DNA from: Croceicoccus marinus
Lineage (GTDB): Bacteria; Pseudomonadota; Alphaproteobacteria; Sphingomonadales; Sphingomonadaceae
Direction: 5' to 3'
NCBI RefSeq assembly: GCF_001661675.2
Contig: NZ_CP019602.1
Location: 638,501 to 702,500, forward strand
DNA length: 64,000 bases
The notes beneath the pieces were generated by a model. That model did no database searches, had not been told where the DNA came from, and saw only the letters and a program-made list of their open reading frames with translations. Each line of letters opens with the position of its first letter. Positions within the stretch are counted from its first letter, which is position 1. This document shows positions 19,384 to 27,910 of this stretch, piece by piece. Both the position numbers and the translations under genes were made by a program.

Positions 19384-21528
19384 TTACTTCGCCTCTGCGC
19401 GCAGGCGGTGCAGGACCGGTTCGGTATAGCCGCTCGGCTGCTCGCGCCCTTCCAGGATCAGCGCGCGCGAGGCCCTGATCGGCAGGCAGTCGCGCCCGCG
19501 CGGCACCATTGGCACATAGGACGGATCGCCTGCGTTCTGCCGGTCGACGACCTCGGCCATGCGCCACAGCGCGGCCTCGACCATGTCGCGGTCGATCACG
19601 CCATGTTCCAGCCAGTTGGCAAGGTGCTGGCTGGAAATGCGCAGCGTGGCGCGGTCTTCCATCAGCCCGACGTCGTGGATGTCGGGCACCTTGGAGCAGC
19701 CGACGCCCTGGTCGATCCAGCGCACGACATAGCCCAATATGCCCTGGCAATTGTTGTCGACTTCCTCGCGGATTTCGTCGTCCGACCAGTTCGCGTCATC
19801 AGCCAGCGGCACGGTCAGCAGCGCGGACAGCGGCGCGATGCTTTCCTTCGCGCGCTCGGCCTGCCGCGCGGCGACGTCGCAGCGGTGGTAATGGGTGGCA
19901 TGCAGCGTGGCCGCGGTGGGCGAGGGCACCCAGGCGGTCGTCGCGCCGCTTTGCGGATGGCCGATCTTCTCGGCCAGCATCGCCTGCATCCGGTCGGGCG
20001 CGGCCCACATGCCCTTGCCGATCTGCGCGCGCCCCGCAAATCCGCAGGCCAGCCCGATCTGGACATTGCGATCCTCGTAAGCCTTGATCCATTCGGCTTG
20101 CTTGATCGCGGCCTTGCGCAGCATCGGGCCCGCCAGCATCGAGGTGTGGATCTCGTCTCCCGTGCGGTCCAAGAAACCGGTGTTGATGAAGAACACCCGG
20201 TCCTTCACCGCATGGATGCAGGCCGCCAGATTGGCGCTGGTGCGGCGCTCCTCGTCCATCACGCCGACCTTGATCGTGTTGCGCCTCAGCCCCAGCATGT
20301 CCTCCACCGCGTCGAACAGATCGTTGGTGAACGCGCATTCATCGGGCCCGTGCATCTTGGGCTTCACGATATAGACCGACCCGGCGCGGCTGTTGGTGTT
20401 CTGGCCCAGGTCCTTCAGATCGTGCCCCTTAATATCATGCAGGGCGATCAGCGAGGTAATCGCCGCGTCCATGATGCCTTCGGGGATGTCGCTGCCGTTC
20501 GGCAGGCGGATCGCCGGATTGCGCATCAAATGCCCGACATTGCGGACCAGCAAAAGGCTGCGCCCCGGCAGCGTCAACTCGCCCGCATCGGTCGCATAGG
20601 TCCGGTCGGGGCTGGCGCGGCGGATCATCGTCTCGCCGTTTTTGCTGAACTCGGCAGTCAGGTCCGACCGGACGATCCCCAGCCAGTTGCGAAAGGCGGC
20701 GGTCTTGTCAGCCGCATCGACCGCGGCGACCGAATCCTCTAGGTCGACGATGGTGGTCAGCGCCGATTCCAGCTCGATATCCGCGATGCCCGCCGGGTCG
20801 TTCCGGCCAATCGAATGGCCGGGATCGATCACCAGCTCGATATGCAGACCGTTATGGCGCAGCAGGATATTGTCACCGCGCATGCCGACATATTGCGAAG
20901 GGTCGGCAAGCTGCGGCCTGCCGCCGGTCCACGCTTCCCAAGACCCGTCGGCCAGCGGAACCGCATCGTCCAGGAACGCCTTGGCCCAGCCGATCACGCG
21001 CGCGCCGCGCTCCTCGTCATATGCCTTGCCCTGCGGCAGCGAGCCATCCAGCGCATCGGTGCCATAGAGCGCATCATACAGGCTGCCCCAGCGCGCATTG
21101 GCGGCATTGAGCAGGAACCGCGCATTCAGCACCGGCACGACCAGCTGCGCGCCCGCGACCTCGGCGATTTCCGGATCGACGCCTGTCGTGCCGATGGTGA
21201 AGGGCGCGGGCTCTGGCACCAGATAGCCGATCTCGCGCAGGAACGCCTCGGGCGCGCCGCTGGCGGCACCGGGATTCTCGCGGTGCCAGCCGTCGATATC
21301 CGCCTGCAACCGGTCGCGCGTCATCAGCAGGTCGCGACCCTGCGGCTCGAACCGGGCAGTCAGATCGGCCAGCCCCTGCCAGAAGCGATCGTTCGAAATG
21401 CCGGTCCCCGGCATGGCTTCATTTTCCACGAAGCTCGCCAGGGACGGGTCGACTTGCAACCCGGCTCGCGTGACGGTTCCGGCCTCCCCGCCGGACGTCG
21501 CGTTGTCGTGGTGCAAATCTTTCAGCAT
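19384..21528 (-). CDS. glcB: Malate synthase G
   Basis: Condenses glyoxylate with acetyl-CoA to malate, completing the glyoxylate shunt. 714 residues from the ATG at 21528 (GGAAGGA upstream), within the G-form range of about 720. Diagnostic segments are [18 protein letters not shown], the [18 protein letters not shown] region and the [18 protein letters not shown] stretch. It is last in the icl, small-protein, glcB order on the minus strand, with 70 bp before it. Expression is probably governed by the promoter in front of isocitrate lyase and the divergent RamB-like regulator. Confidence 0.97.
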   Translation of the reverse strand: MLKDLHHDNATSGGEAGTVTRAGLQVDPSLASFVENEAMPGTGISNDRFWQGLADLTARFEPQGRDLLMTRDRLQADIDGWHRENPGAASGAPEAFLREIGYLVPEPAPFTIGTTGVDPEIAEVAGAQLVVPVLNARFLLNAANARWGSLYDALYGTDALDGSLPQGKAYDEERGARVIGWAKAFLDDAVPLADGSWEAWTGGRPQLADPSQYVGMRGDNILLRHNGLHIELVIDPGHSIGRNDPAGIADIELESALTTIVDLEDSVAAVDAADKTAAFRNWLGIVRSDLTAEFSKNGETMIRRASPDRTYATDAGELTLPGRSLLLVRNVGHLMRNPAIRLPNGSDIPEGIMDAAITSLIALHDIKGHDLKDLGQNTNSRAGSVYIVKPKMHGPDECAFTNDLFDAVEDMLGLRRNTIKVGVMDEERRTSANLAACIHAVKDRVFFINTGFLDRTGDEIHTSMLAGPMLRKAAIKQAEWIKAYEDRNVQIGLACGFAGRAQIGKGMWAAPDRMQAMLAEKIGHPQSGATTAWVPSPTAATLHATHYHRCDVAARQAERAKESIAPLSALLTVPLADDANWSDDEIREEVDNNCQGILGYVVRWIDQGVGCSKVPDIHDVGLMEDRATLRISSQHLANWLEHGVIDRDMVEAALWRMAEVVDRQNAGDPSYVPMVPRGRDCLPIRASRALILEGREQPSGYTEPVLHRLRAEAK

Positions 21529-21598
21529 AATCCGTCCTTCCCGTGCGCGGCCCCGGTGCGCGGCGCCGGGGCGCGTATCCTCTCGATTGGTGAAACCG

Positions 21599-21751
21599 TC
21601 AGCCCATCCGCCCAAGGCGGTGGTGCAGGTTCACGAACTTGGGCGTCTCGATATCGTCCTGGTTGTTCTTGATGAACTCGACCACGGCGCGGCGGATCAG
21701 GCGCGAATCCTCGGTCGAGAAGACCGGACGGGCAAGTGCGGGTGCGGGCAT
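21599..21751 (-). CDS. Conserved 50-residue protein between isocitrate lyase and malate synthase
   Basis: Tiny gene with a clear ribosome-binding site (GGAGAAG, 4 bases before the ATG at 21751). The product has an [20 protein letters not shown] helix and ends [23 protein letters not shown]. It contains no hydrophobic stretch and no cysteines. Location inside the glyoxylate-shunt operon and the good start signal argue that it is real. The role is unknown; a small regulator or partner of one of the two enzymes is possible but unproven. Confidence 0.65.
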   Translation of the reverse strand: MPAPALARPVFSTEDSRLIRRAVVEFIKNNQDDIETPKFVNLHHRLGRMG

Positions 21752-21787
21752 TTTACTTCTCCTTCCTATGTGTCGCGCGGCTGGGTC

Positions 21788-21833
21788 AGGCCGCAAATTG
21801 GTTCCCCCGCGGCCTTTAGGCCGCAAATTGATT
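21788..21833. repeat. In-frame 30-bp tandem duplication of the isocitrate lyase 3' end
   Basis: The 16-bp block AGGCCGCAAATTG-R-TTC occurs at 21788-21803 and 21818-21833, a 30-bp period. On the coding strand both copies encode Asn-Gln-Phe-Ala-Ala-stop in the same frame, the second copy ten codons after the first with no other stop between. The duplication therefore repeats the enzyme's C-terminal tail and stop codon just downstream of the functional one (TAA first, TGA second). Confidence 0.85.
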
Positions 21834-23411
21834 CATCGTATTGTCCTTGCCGCCGGCTTTCAGGGCCGCCTCACCGGCAAAGGCCTCCTTGTGGTCGTCC
21901 CCGATGTCGGACCCTGCCATGTTCTGGTGCTTCACGCAGGCGATGCCTTCGCGGATCTCCTTGCGCTGGACGCCCTTGACGTAGCCCAGCATCCCGGCCC
22001 CGCCGAAATATTCGCGGGCGAGATTGTCGGTCGACAGCGCCGCCGTGTGATATGTCGGCAGGGTGATGAGGTGGTGGAAGATCCCCGCCTCGCGCGCCGC
22101 GTCCTTCTGGAAGGTGCGGATGCGCTCGTCGGCTTCGTCCGCCAGATCGGTGCCGTCGTAATCCACGCTCATCAGCCTGGCCCGGTCATAATCGGACACG
22201 TCGCGTCCCTCGGCTTCCCAGGCGTCGAACACCTGCTGGCGGAAGCTCAGCGTCCAGTTGAAGCTGGGCGAGTTGTTATAGACCAGCTTGGCGTTCGGAA
22301 TGACCTCGCGGATGCGGTTCACCATGCCGCCGATCTGGCCGATATGCGGCTTCTCCGTCTCGATCCACAGCAGGTCCGCCCCGTTCTCCAGCGCGGTGAT
22401 GCAGTCGAGCACGCAGCGGTCCTCGCCGGTTCCGGCCCGGAACTGATAGAGGTTCGAGGGCAGGCGTTTCGGTGCCAGCAGCTTCCCCTGGCGGCTGATG
22501 AAGACCTGCCCGTTGGCGATGTCCGACGGCGCAACCTCCTCGCAGTCCAGGAACGCATTGTACCGGTCGCCCAGGTCGCCCGGTTCCTTGCTGAACGCGA
22601 TCTGCTTGGTCAGCCCCGCACCCAGCGAGTCGGTGCGGGCGACGATGATGCCGTCCTCCACGCCCAGTTCCAGGAACGCATAGCGGATCGCCCGGATTTT
22701 CTGCAGGAAATCCTCGTGCGGAACCGTGACCTTGCCGTCCTGGTGGCCGCATTGCTTCTCGTCCGAGACCTGGTTCTCGATCTGAAGCGCGCAGGCGCCC
22801 GCCTCGATCATCTTCCTGGCCAGCAGATAGGTCGCCTCGGCATTGCCGAAGCCGGCGTCGATATCGGCGATGATCGGCACGACGTGGGTCTGGTGCTCGT
22901 CGATCTCGCGCAGCAGGCGGTGGGTATTGACCGCATCGCCCGCGTCCTTGGCGGCGTCCAGATCGCGGAACAGCATGCCCAGCTCGCGCGCATCGGCCTG
23001 GCGCAGGAAGGTATAGAGCTCCTCGATCAGCGCCGGAACGCTCGTCTTCTCGTGCATCGACTGGTCGGGCAGGGGCCCGAACTCGCTGCGCAGCGCGGCG
23101 ACCATCCAGCCGGACAGGTACAGGTACCGCCCCTTGGTGGTGCCGAAATGCTTCTTGATCGAAATCATCTTCTGCTGCCCGATGAAACCGTGCCAGCAGC
23201 CCAGCGACTGGGTGTAGCTGGCAGGATCGGCGTCATAGGCGGCCATGTCCTCGCGCATGATCTTCGCGGTATAGCGCGCGATGTCGAGCCCGGTGCGGAA
23301 GCGGTTCTGCACCGCCATGCGCGCGGCCGTGTCGGGATCGATCGCGGCCCATTTTGCGCCAAGGCTGGCGATGGTGGCGCGCTGGCGCTGGATTTCGGCT
23401 GCGTAGGTCAT
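21816..23411 (-). CDS. aceA: Isocitrate lyase
   Basis: Splits isocitrate into succinate and glyoxylate, allowing growth on acetate or fatty acids. 531 residues, the long isocitrate lyase subfamily. The catalytic loop reads SDEKQCGHQDGKVTVP with the active Cys at 221; the metal-binding VPIIADIDAGFGN is near 178-190 and the C-terminus NQFAA is typical. The ATG at 23411 is chosen because it begins the family sequence (MTYAAEIQRQ). It is divergent from the RamB-like regulator with a 171-bp intergenic region containing a CTTTACA inverted repeat. Confidence 0.97.
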   Translation of the reverse strand: MTYAAEIQRQRATIASLGAKWAAIDPDTAARMAVQNRFRTGLDIARYTAKIMREDMAAYDADPASYTQSLGCWHGFIGQQKMISIKKHFGTTKGRYLYLSGWMVAALRSEFGPLPDQSMHEKTSVPALIEELYTFLRQADARELGMLFRDLDAAKDAGDAVNTHRLLREIDEHQTHVVPIIADIDAGFGNAEATYLLARKMIEAGACALQIENQVSDEKQCGHQDGKVTVPHEDFLQKIRAIRYAFLELGVEDGIIVARTDSLGAGLTKQIAFSKEPGDLGDRYNAFLDCEEVAPSDIANGQVFISRQGKLLAPKRLPSNLYQFRAGTGEDRCVLDCITALENGADLLWIETEKPHIGQIGGMVNRIREVIPNAKLVYNNSPSFNWTLSFRQQVFDAWEAEGRDVSDYDRARLMSVDYDGTDLADEADERIRTFQKDAAREAGIFHHLITLPTYHTAALSTDNLAREYFGGAGMLGYVKGVQRKEIREGIACVKHQNMAGSDIGDDHKEAFAGEAALKAGGKDNTMNQFAA

Positions 23412-23523
23412 GCGTTCTCGGCCCTCATGCAAATTGTTCGTCGGCCCCGAATCGTCCGGGGGCATGACCAGTGTTGTGCAATGCGAAACGGATGCCGGAC
23501 ACCGCGCCCGGTGTGTCCTTGTC

Positions 23524-23557
23524 AAACTTTACAGGATTTGCTTGTATAGTTGTAAAG
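23524..23557. promoter_or_regulatory. Inverted-repeat operator candidate between isocitrate lyase and its regulator
   Basis: CTTTACA (23527-23533) and TGTAAAG (23551-23557) are perfect inverted arms separated by 17 bp. The left half, read as AAACTTTACAGG (23524-23535), agrees at 9 of 12 positions with the RamB half-site AAACTTTGCAAA as I recall it from Corynebacterium. Because the arms also read TTTACA-17 bp-TGTAAA on each strand, they may coincide with -35/-10 elements. The repeat is observed; the binding protein is inferred. Confidence 0.55.
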
Positions 23558-23582
23558 CTATCTACAGTCGGACCCCGAACCC

Positions 23583-24980
23583 ATGGCGCGCAAGGCAATC
23601 TATCTCGGCCCCAGGCTCAAGCGCATGCGGCGCGAAATGGGGCTGACGCAGGCCAACATGGCCGCCGATCTCGACATCTCACCCAGCTATATCGCGCTGA
23701 TGGAGCGCAACCAGCGTCCCGTCACGGCCGAGCTGCTCCTCAATATCGCAACCACCTACCGCATCGACATCGCCGACCTCGCCAATGACGACAGCGAGGA
23801 GACGACGACCAGGCTTCAGGCGGTGCTGCGCGATCCGATCTTCGCCGACATCGACCTGCCCGGGCTGGACGTCGCCGACATCGCCGCCAGCTTCCCCGGT
23901 TTCGCCGAGGCGTTGATGCGGCTCCACACCGCCTATGGCGAGGAACAGCTGGCGCTTGCCGCGCGCAGGGAAGGCGGCGAGGGCGGCGAGACTGCCGCGC
24001 CCGACCCGGTGGCCGAGGCGCGCGGCTTCCTAGCGGCGCGGCGCAACTGCTTTCCTTCGCTCGACGACAGTGCCGCGCTGGCCGCGCAGGACCTGCCGAA
24101 CATCGCCGCCATGATCGACCGCATCCGCGACCGCCACCGGATCGAGGTCAGCTTCGCCCCGCCCGAGATGCTGATGGGGGCGCTGCGCTGGTACGATTAC
24201 CACCGCCGCCGCGTGCTGTTCTCGCGCCAGCTCGACCACAAGGCGCGGCGCTTCCAGCTCGCCCTCCAGATCGCGGTGCTGGAACGCGGGGACGAGATCG
24301 ACGCCGCCATCGCCGAGGGCCGGTTCGAAACCGACAATGGCCGCGTGCTGGCCCGCCGCGCGCTGGAATCGTATTGGGCCGCGGCGCTGCTGATGCCCTA
24401 TCGCCCGTTCCTCGATGCGGCGAAAAGGCTGCGCTATGACATCGACGCGCTCACCTATGAATTCCAGGTCAGCTATGAACAGGTCGCGCACCGGTTGACC
24501 ACGCTGCAGAAACCGGGGGCCGAAGGCGTGCCCTTCTTCTTCATCCGCGTCGACCGCGCGGGCAATGTGTCGAAACGGCTGGACGGGGCGGGCTTCCCCT
24601 TCGCGCGCCACGGCGGGGCCTGTCCGCTGTGGAACGTGCACCAGGCGTTCGACCGGCCGGGCGACGTGCTGGTCCAGCGCATCGAACTGCCGGACGGGGA
24701 ACGCTATGTCTCGGTCGCGCGCACGGTGATCTCGGGCGGGGGCAGCTTCGACGCGCCGCGCATCACGCGCGCGGTCGCGCTGTGCTGCGCCGATTCGCGG
24801 GCGGGCGAACTCACCTATTCGGATCGCCTGGATGCCGCGCAATCGACGCCCATCGGGATCGCCTGCCGCTTCTGCCACCGGCCGCAATGCATCGCGCGGT
24901 CCGCCCCGCCGATGGGGCGCGAATTGCGCTTCGATCACTACCGCCGATCGGGCGTGCCGTTCGCGTTTGCCGATGAATGA
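23583..24980 (+). CDS. XRE-family regulator with IrrE-like and DUF2083 domains (RamB/ScfR type)
   Basis: 465 residues. The N-terminal Cro/CI helix-turn-helix covers about 8-62 (LKRMRREMGLTQANMAADL, SPSYIALMERNQRPV). An ImmA/IrrE-like region follows (about 190-290; an HExxH zinc site is not obvious), then a C-terminal DUF2083 domain ending in a cysteine cluster CRFCHRPQC (Cys 428, 431, 436). The domain set matches Corynebacterium RamB and other short-chain acyl-CoA-responsive regulators of acetate/propionate genes. Its divergent position next to isocitrate lyase supports control of the glyoxylate shunt. The cysteine cluster may sense metal or redox state. Confidence 0.9.
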   Translation: MARKAIYLGPRLKRMRREMGLTQANMAADLDISPSYIALMERNQRPVTAELLLNIATTYRIDIADLANDDSEETTTRLQAVLRDPIFADIDLPGLDVADIAASFPGFAEALMRLHTAYGEEQLALAARREGGEGGETAAPDPVAEARGFLAARRNCFPSLDDSAALAAQDLPNIAAMIDRIRDRHRIEVSFAPPEMLMGALRWYDYHRRRVLFSRQLDHKARRFQLALQIAVLERGDEIDAAIAEGRFETDNGRVLARRALESYWAAALLMPYRPFLDAAKRLRYDIDALTYEFQVSYEQVAHRLTTLQKPGAEGVPFFFIRVDRAGNVSKRLDGAGFPFARHGGACPLWNVHQAFDRPGDVLVQRIELPDGERYVSVARTVISGGGSFDAPRITRAVALCCADSRAGELTYSDRLDAAQSTPIGIACRFCHRPQCIARSAPPMGRELRFDHYRRSGVPFAFADE

Positions 24981-25214
24981 TCCGGGCACTCCGATGATTG
25001 GGGCATTAAAAATTAGGGCATCGCGGCAAACTCTGCTATGGCGGCTGCGCTGACGTCGAAAATTGCGACGGACTTCGGCATTTGACGACCGCCAGAAACT
25101 GCATTTGCAATCTGGCGCAAATTAGACGGCGACTTCCTCTTCTTGGACGACTTTACGCACGACCGCTGCTGCATTTCGTAACAGCACTTACTACGTTCTT
25201 GAAAGGAACATCTT

Positions 25215-25427
25215 ATGTCGAAGACCGGCACCGTGAAATTCTTCAATTCCGACAAGGGCTATGGTTTCATCCAGCCCGACGATGGCTCGGCTGACAGCTT
25301 CGTTCACATCTCGGCCGTCCAGGCGGCTGGCATGCAGACGCTCGATAAGGAACAGCGCCTGAACTACGAAGTCGAAATGGGCCGCAATGGCAAGGCCAGC
25401 GCCGTCAATCTGTCGGCTGCCGACTGA
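25215..25427 (+). CDS. cspA: Cold-shock domain protein
   Basis: 70-residue single-stranded nucleic-acid binding protein. RNP1 KGYGFIQPDDG (about 14-24) and RNP2 SFVHISAV (about 28-35) are both present, with the starting TGTVKFFNSD. AAGGA lies 8 bases before the ATG. About 230 bp of noncoding, relatively AT-rich sequence precede it, as expected for the long structured leader of cold-shock mRNAs, and a terminator-like hairpin follows. Confidence 0.95.
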   Translation: MSKTGTVKFFNSDKGYGFIQPDDGSADSFVHISAVQAAGMQTLDKEQRLNYEVEMGRNGKASAVNLSAAD

Positions 25428-25436
25428 TTTCGCATC

Positions 25437-25467
25437 GCCCCGCGCCGTCGAACGATGGGCGCGGGGC
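25437..25467 (+). terminator. Hairpin after cspA
   Basis: Perfect 10-bp GC stem GCCCCGCGCC (25437-25446) with GGCGCGGGGC (25458-25467) and an 11-base loop, 10 bp after the cspA stop. The tail GTTTC is only weakly T-rich. Confidence 0.65.
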
Positions 25468-25514
25468 CATGTTTCTCCACTTGGACGTGTCCCTCCACCT
25501 AGACGGGAGCCTGC

Positions 25515-25754
25515 GTGAGCCAGACTTTTGAATTCTACGACGCCCGCGCCCGCGAGGCTGCGGCAGAGGCCGATCAGGCCACTCTCGACAATGTGAGGGA
25601 CCGCAATCTGCGCGCCGCCAAGACCTGGCGCGGCCTTGCCGACCAGGCCCGCCGCGTGCTGGCCGAACGCAACAAGGCCGAGCAGGAGCGCGTCGACCGC
25701 CGCAAGGCCGAGGCTGAAGAAGCCGAAGAGGCCGAAGTGAACGGCGCCGAATAG
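25515..25754 (+). CDS. Small coiled-coil protein, unknown function
   Basis: 79 residues, starting at a GTG (25515) with GGGAG 7 bases upstream. It is almost entirely charged helix: FYDARAREAAAEADQATLDN, DRNLRAAKTWRGLADQA, then a Glu/Ala/Lys tail (ERVDRRKAEAEEAEEAE). No membrane segment or signal peptide. It probably forms a coiled coil. It lies 87 bp after cspA beyond a hairpin, so it may be independently expressed. Confidence 0.75.
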   Translation: MSQTFEFYDARAREAAAEADQATLDNVRDRNLRAAKTWRGLADQARRVLAERNKAEQERVDRRKAEAEEAEEAEVNGAE

Positions 25755-26015
25755 GCGCGTCCGTTCCAGTGTCCCCGCCGACAAGTCCGGCGCGGGATTT
25801 ACTGTCCTACATCGAAGATCCGCGCTAGCTGCAGCCTTGTTCCACGCGGGACAGGGCTCTTTGGCATTGCCGGAATTTTCGCAGGGGGTGCATGGTGTCA
25901 CCCTCGCCCCCGAAAACGGCTGCTCTCCGCGAGTTTGCGCCGGGTGACGGGCGTTGGAGGATGTGTCGCCTGTGTCAACCTTGGGGTGTCAACCGGCGGC
26001 TGCCAGCCGTCGCTC

Positions 26016-27887
26016 TCAATCGGCGGCCGTCTCCGCCAATTGCGCGGCAATCGCCTCGATCACTGATGGATCCTCGATGGTCTGCGGCACCACGATCTCC
26101 TCGCCATTGACGATGGAGCGCAGCAGGTTGCGCAGGATCTTGCCCGACCGCGTCTTGGGCAGCCCGTCCACGAACCACACGCTGCGCGGACTCGCGATGG
26201 GGCCGATGGTCTCGCGCACCGAGGCGATCAGTTCCTTGCGGACCAGATCGGGATTGCCGCCATCCCGGCGAGGGACAACAAAGGCCACCGCCATCTCGCC
26301 CTTCAGCGCGTCCGCCGCGCCGACCACCGCGCATTCCACGACCTCGGGGTGGGCGGCGACGACCTCCTCCATCTGTCCCGTCGACAGGCGGTGGCCCGCC
26401 ACGTTGATGATGTCGTCGGTGCGGCCCATGATGTGGATGAAGCCGTCGGCGTCGATCATGCCCGCATCGCCGCTGGTATAGTGCCTCGGAAAGTCGGCAA
26501 AGCCTTCGGCAAAACGTTCGGGATTGTTCCACAGGGCGCGAAACGCGCCCGGCGGCAGCGGCTGTTCGATCAGCAGATTGCCGACCGTGCCGGGGGCGAC
26601 CTTTCGGTGGTTGTCGTCCTGCACGCTGAAGCGGAAACCGGGCACCGCGCGCCCGGCGCTACCGGGCCGGATCTCGCTTTCGCCCAGCCCGTGGCAGGTG
26701 GCAATGGCCGGCCAGCCGATCTCGGTCTGCCACCAGTGGTCGATTACCGGCCTGTCCAGCAGATCGGCGATCCAGTTCAGCGTATCGGGATCGGCCCGCT
26801 CGCCCGCCAGGAACAGCGCCTGCAGCGACGACAGGTCTGATTTTGCAACGAACGCGCCATCGGGATCGGCGCGGCGGATGGCGCGGATTGCGGTCGGGGC
26901 CGTAAACAGCACCTTGACCCGGTGCCGGTCGATCAGCCGCCAGAATATCCCCGCATCGGGAGTGCCCACCGGCTTGCCCTCGAACAGGATGGTCGTGCAG
27001 CCCGCCAGCAGCGGACCATAGACGATATAGGAGTGCCCCACGACCCAGCCGATGTCGGACGCGGCCCAGTATACATCGCCCGCAGAAACGCCATAGACAT
27101 GCGCCATCGACCAGGCGAGCGCGGTCGCATAGCCGCCGGTGTCGCGCACCACCCCCTTGGGCGTGCCGGTCGTGCCGGAGGTATAGAGGATGTAGAGCGG
27201 GTCGGTCGATTTCACCGGTACGCAATCGACGGGGTCGGCGGCGTCATGGGCGGCCTGCCAGTCGATATCCCGATTCGGCGTAAGTTCGGCGCGCAATTCC
27301 TTGCGCTGCAGCAGGATGACGGTGTCGGGCTTGTGCCTGCACTGCCCGATCGCGCTGTCGAGCAGCGGCTTGTAGGCGATGGTCCGCCCGGGCTCCAGCC
27401 CGCACGAAGCAGTGAGGACGCAGACCGGCTGGCAATCGTCGATCCGCTTGGCCAGTTCGGGCGCGGCGAACCCGCCGAACACCACGCTGTGCACCGCGCC
27501 GATGCGCGCGCAGGCCAGCATGGCAAACACCGCCTCTGGAACCATGGGCATGTAGATGACGACGCGGTCGCCCCGTTTCACACCGGCGCCCGCCAGCATG
27601 CCCGCGGTTTTCGCAACCCGCGTCAGCAGTTCGCGATAGGTGAAGGTCGCCGCCCGGCCAGAGATGGGGCTTTCATAGATCAGTGCCTGCTGATGGCCTC
27701 GCCCCTCGGCCACATGCCGATCGACTGCATTGTGGCACAGGTTGATCGACCCGTCGGGAAACCACAGGTCGTCGTCCCGGTCATGCGCGCGGGCCGGAAA
27801 CGCCGCCCAGTCGAGCGATCTCGCCGCCTCGAGCCAAAAGCCTTCGGGATCGCGCCGTGCCTGTTCGATGGCTGCCTGATAATTCAT
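26016..27887 (-). CDS. prpE: Propionyl-CoA synthetase (acyl-CoA synthetase)
   Basis: Activates propionate (or acetate) to the CoA thioester via an acyl-adenylate. 623 residues from the ATG at 27887. The AMP-binding motif is YTSGTTGTPKGVVRDTGG, the adenylation segment WWQTEIGWP is conserved, and the C-terminal [12 protein letters not shown] carries the catalytic and acetylatable Lys583. The closest overall pattern is PrpE rather than Acs (shorter N-terminus, DTGGYATAL, ending PSVIEAI). It lies 23 bp after the porin gene on the same strand, so both probably share a promoter. A 2-methylcitrate pathway is not in the window. Confidence 0.92.
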   Translation of the reverse strand: MNYQAAIEQARRDPEGFWLEAARSLDWAAFPARAHDRDDDLWFPDGSINLCHNAVDRHVAEGRGHQQALIYESPISGRAATFTYRELLTRVAKTAGMLAGAGVKRGDRVVIYMPMVPEAVFAMLACARIGAVHSVVFGGFAAPELAKRIDDCQPVCVLTASCGLEPGRTIAYKPLLDSAIGQCRHKPDTVILLQRKELRAELTPNRDIDWQAAHDAADPVDCVPVKSTDPLYILYTSGTTGTPKGVVRDTGGYATALAWSMAHVYGVSAGDVYWAASDIGWVVGHSYIVYGPLLAGCTTILFEGKPVGTPDAGIFWRLIDRHRVKVLFTAPTAIRAIRRADPDGAFVAKSDLSSLQALFLAGERADPDTLNWIADLLDRPVIDHWWQTEIGWPAIATCHGLGESEIRPGSAGRAVPGFRFSVQDDNHRKVAPGTVGNLLIEQPLPPGAFRALWNNPERFAEGFADFPRHYTSGDAGMIDADGFIHIMGRTDDIINVAGHRLSTGQMEEVVAAHPEVVECAVVGAADALKGEMAVAFVVPRRDGGNPDLVRKELIASVRETIGPIASPRSVWFVDGLPKTRSGKILRNLLRSIVNGEEIVVPQTIEDPSVIEAIAAQLAETAAD

Positions 27888-27910
27888 CGCGTTACCCGCT
27901 TTCTGCATCG

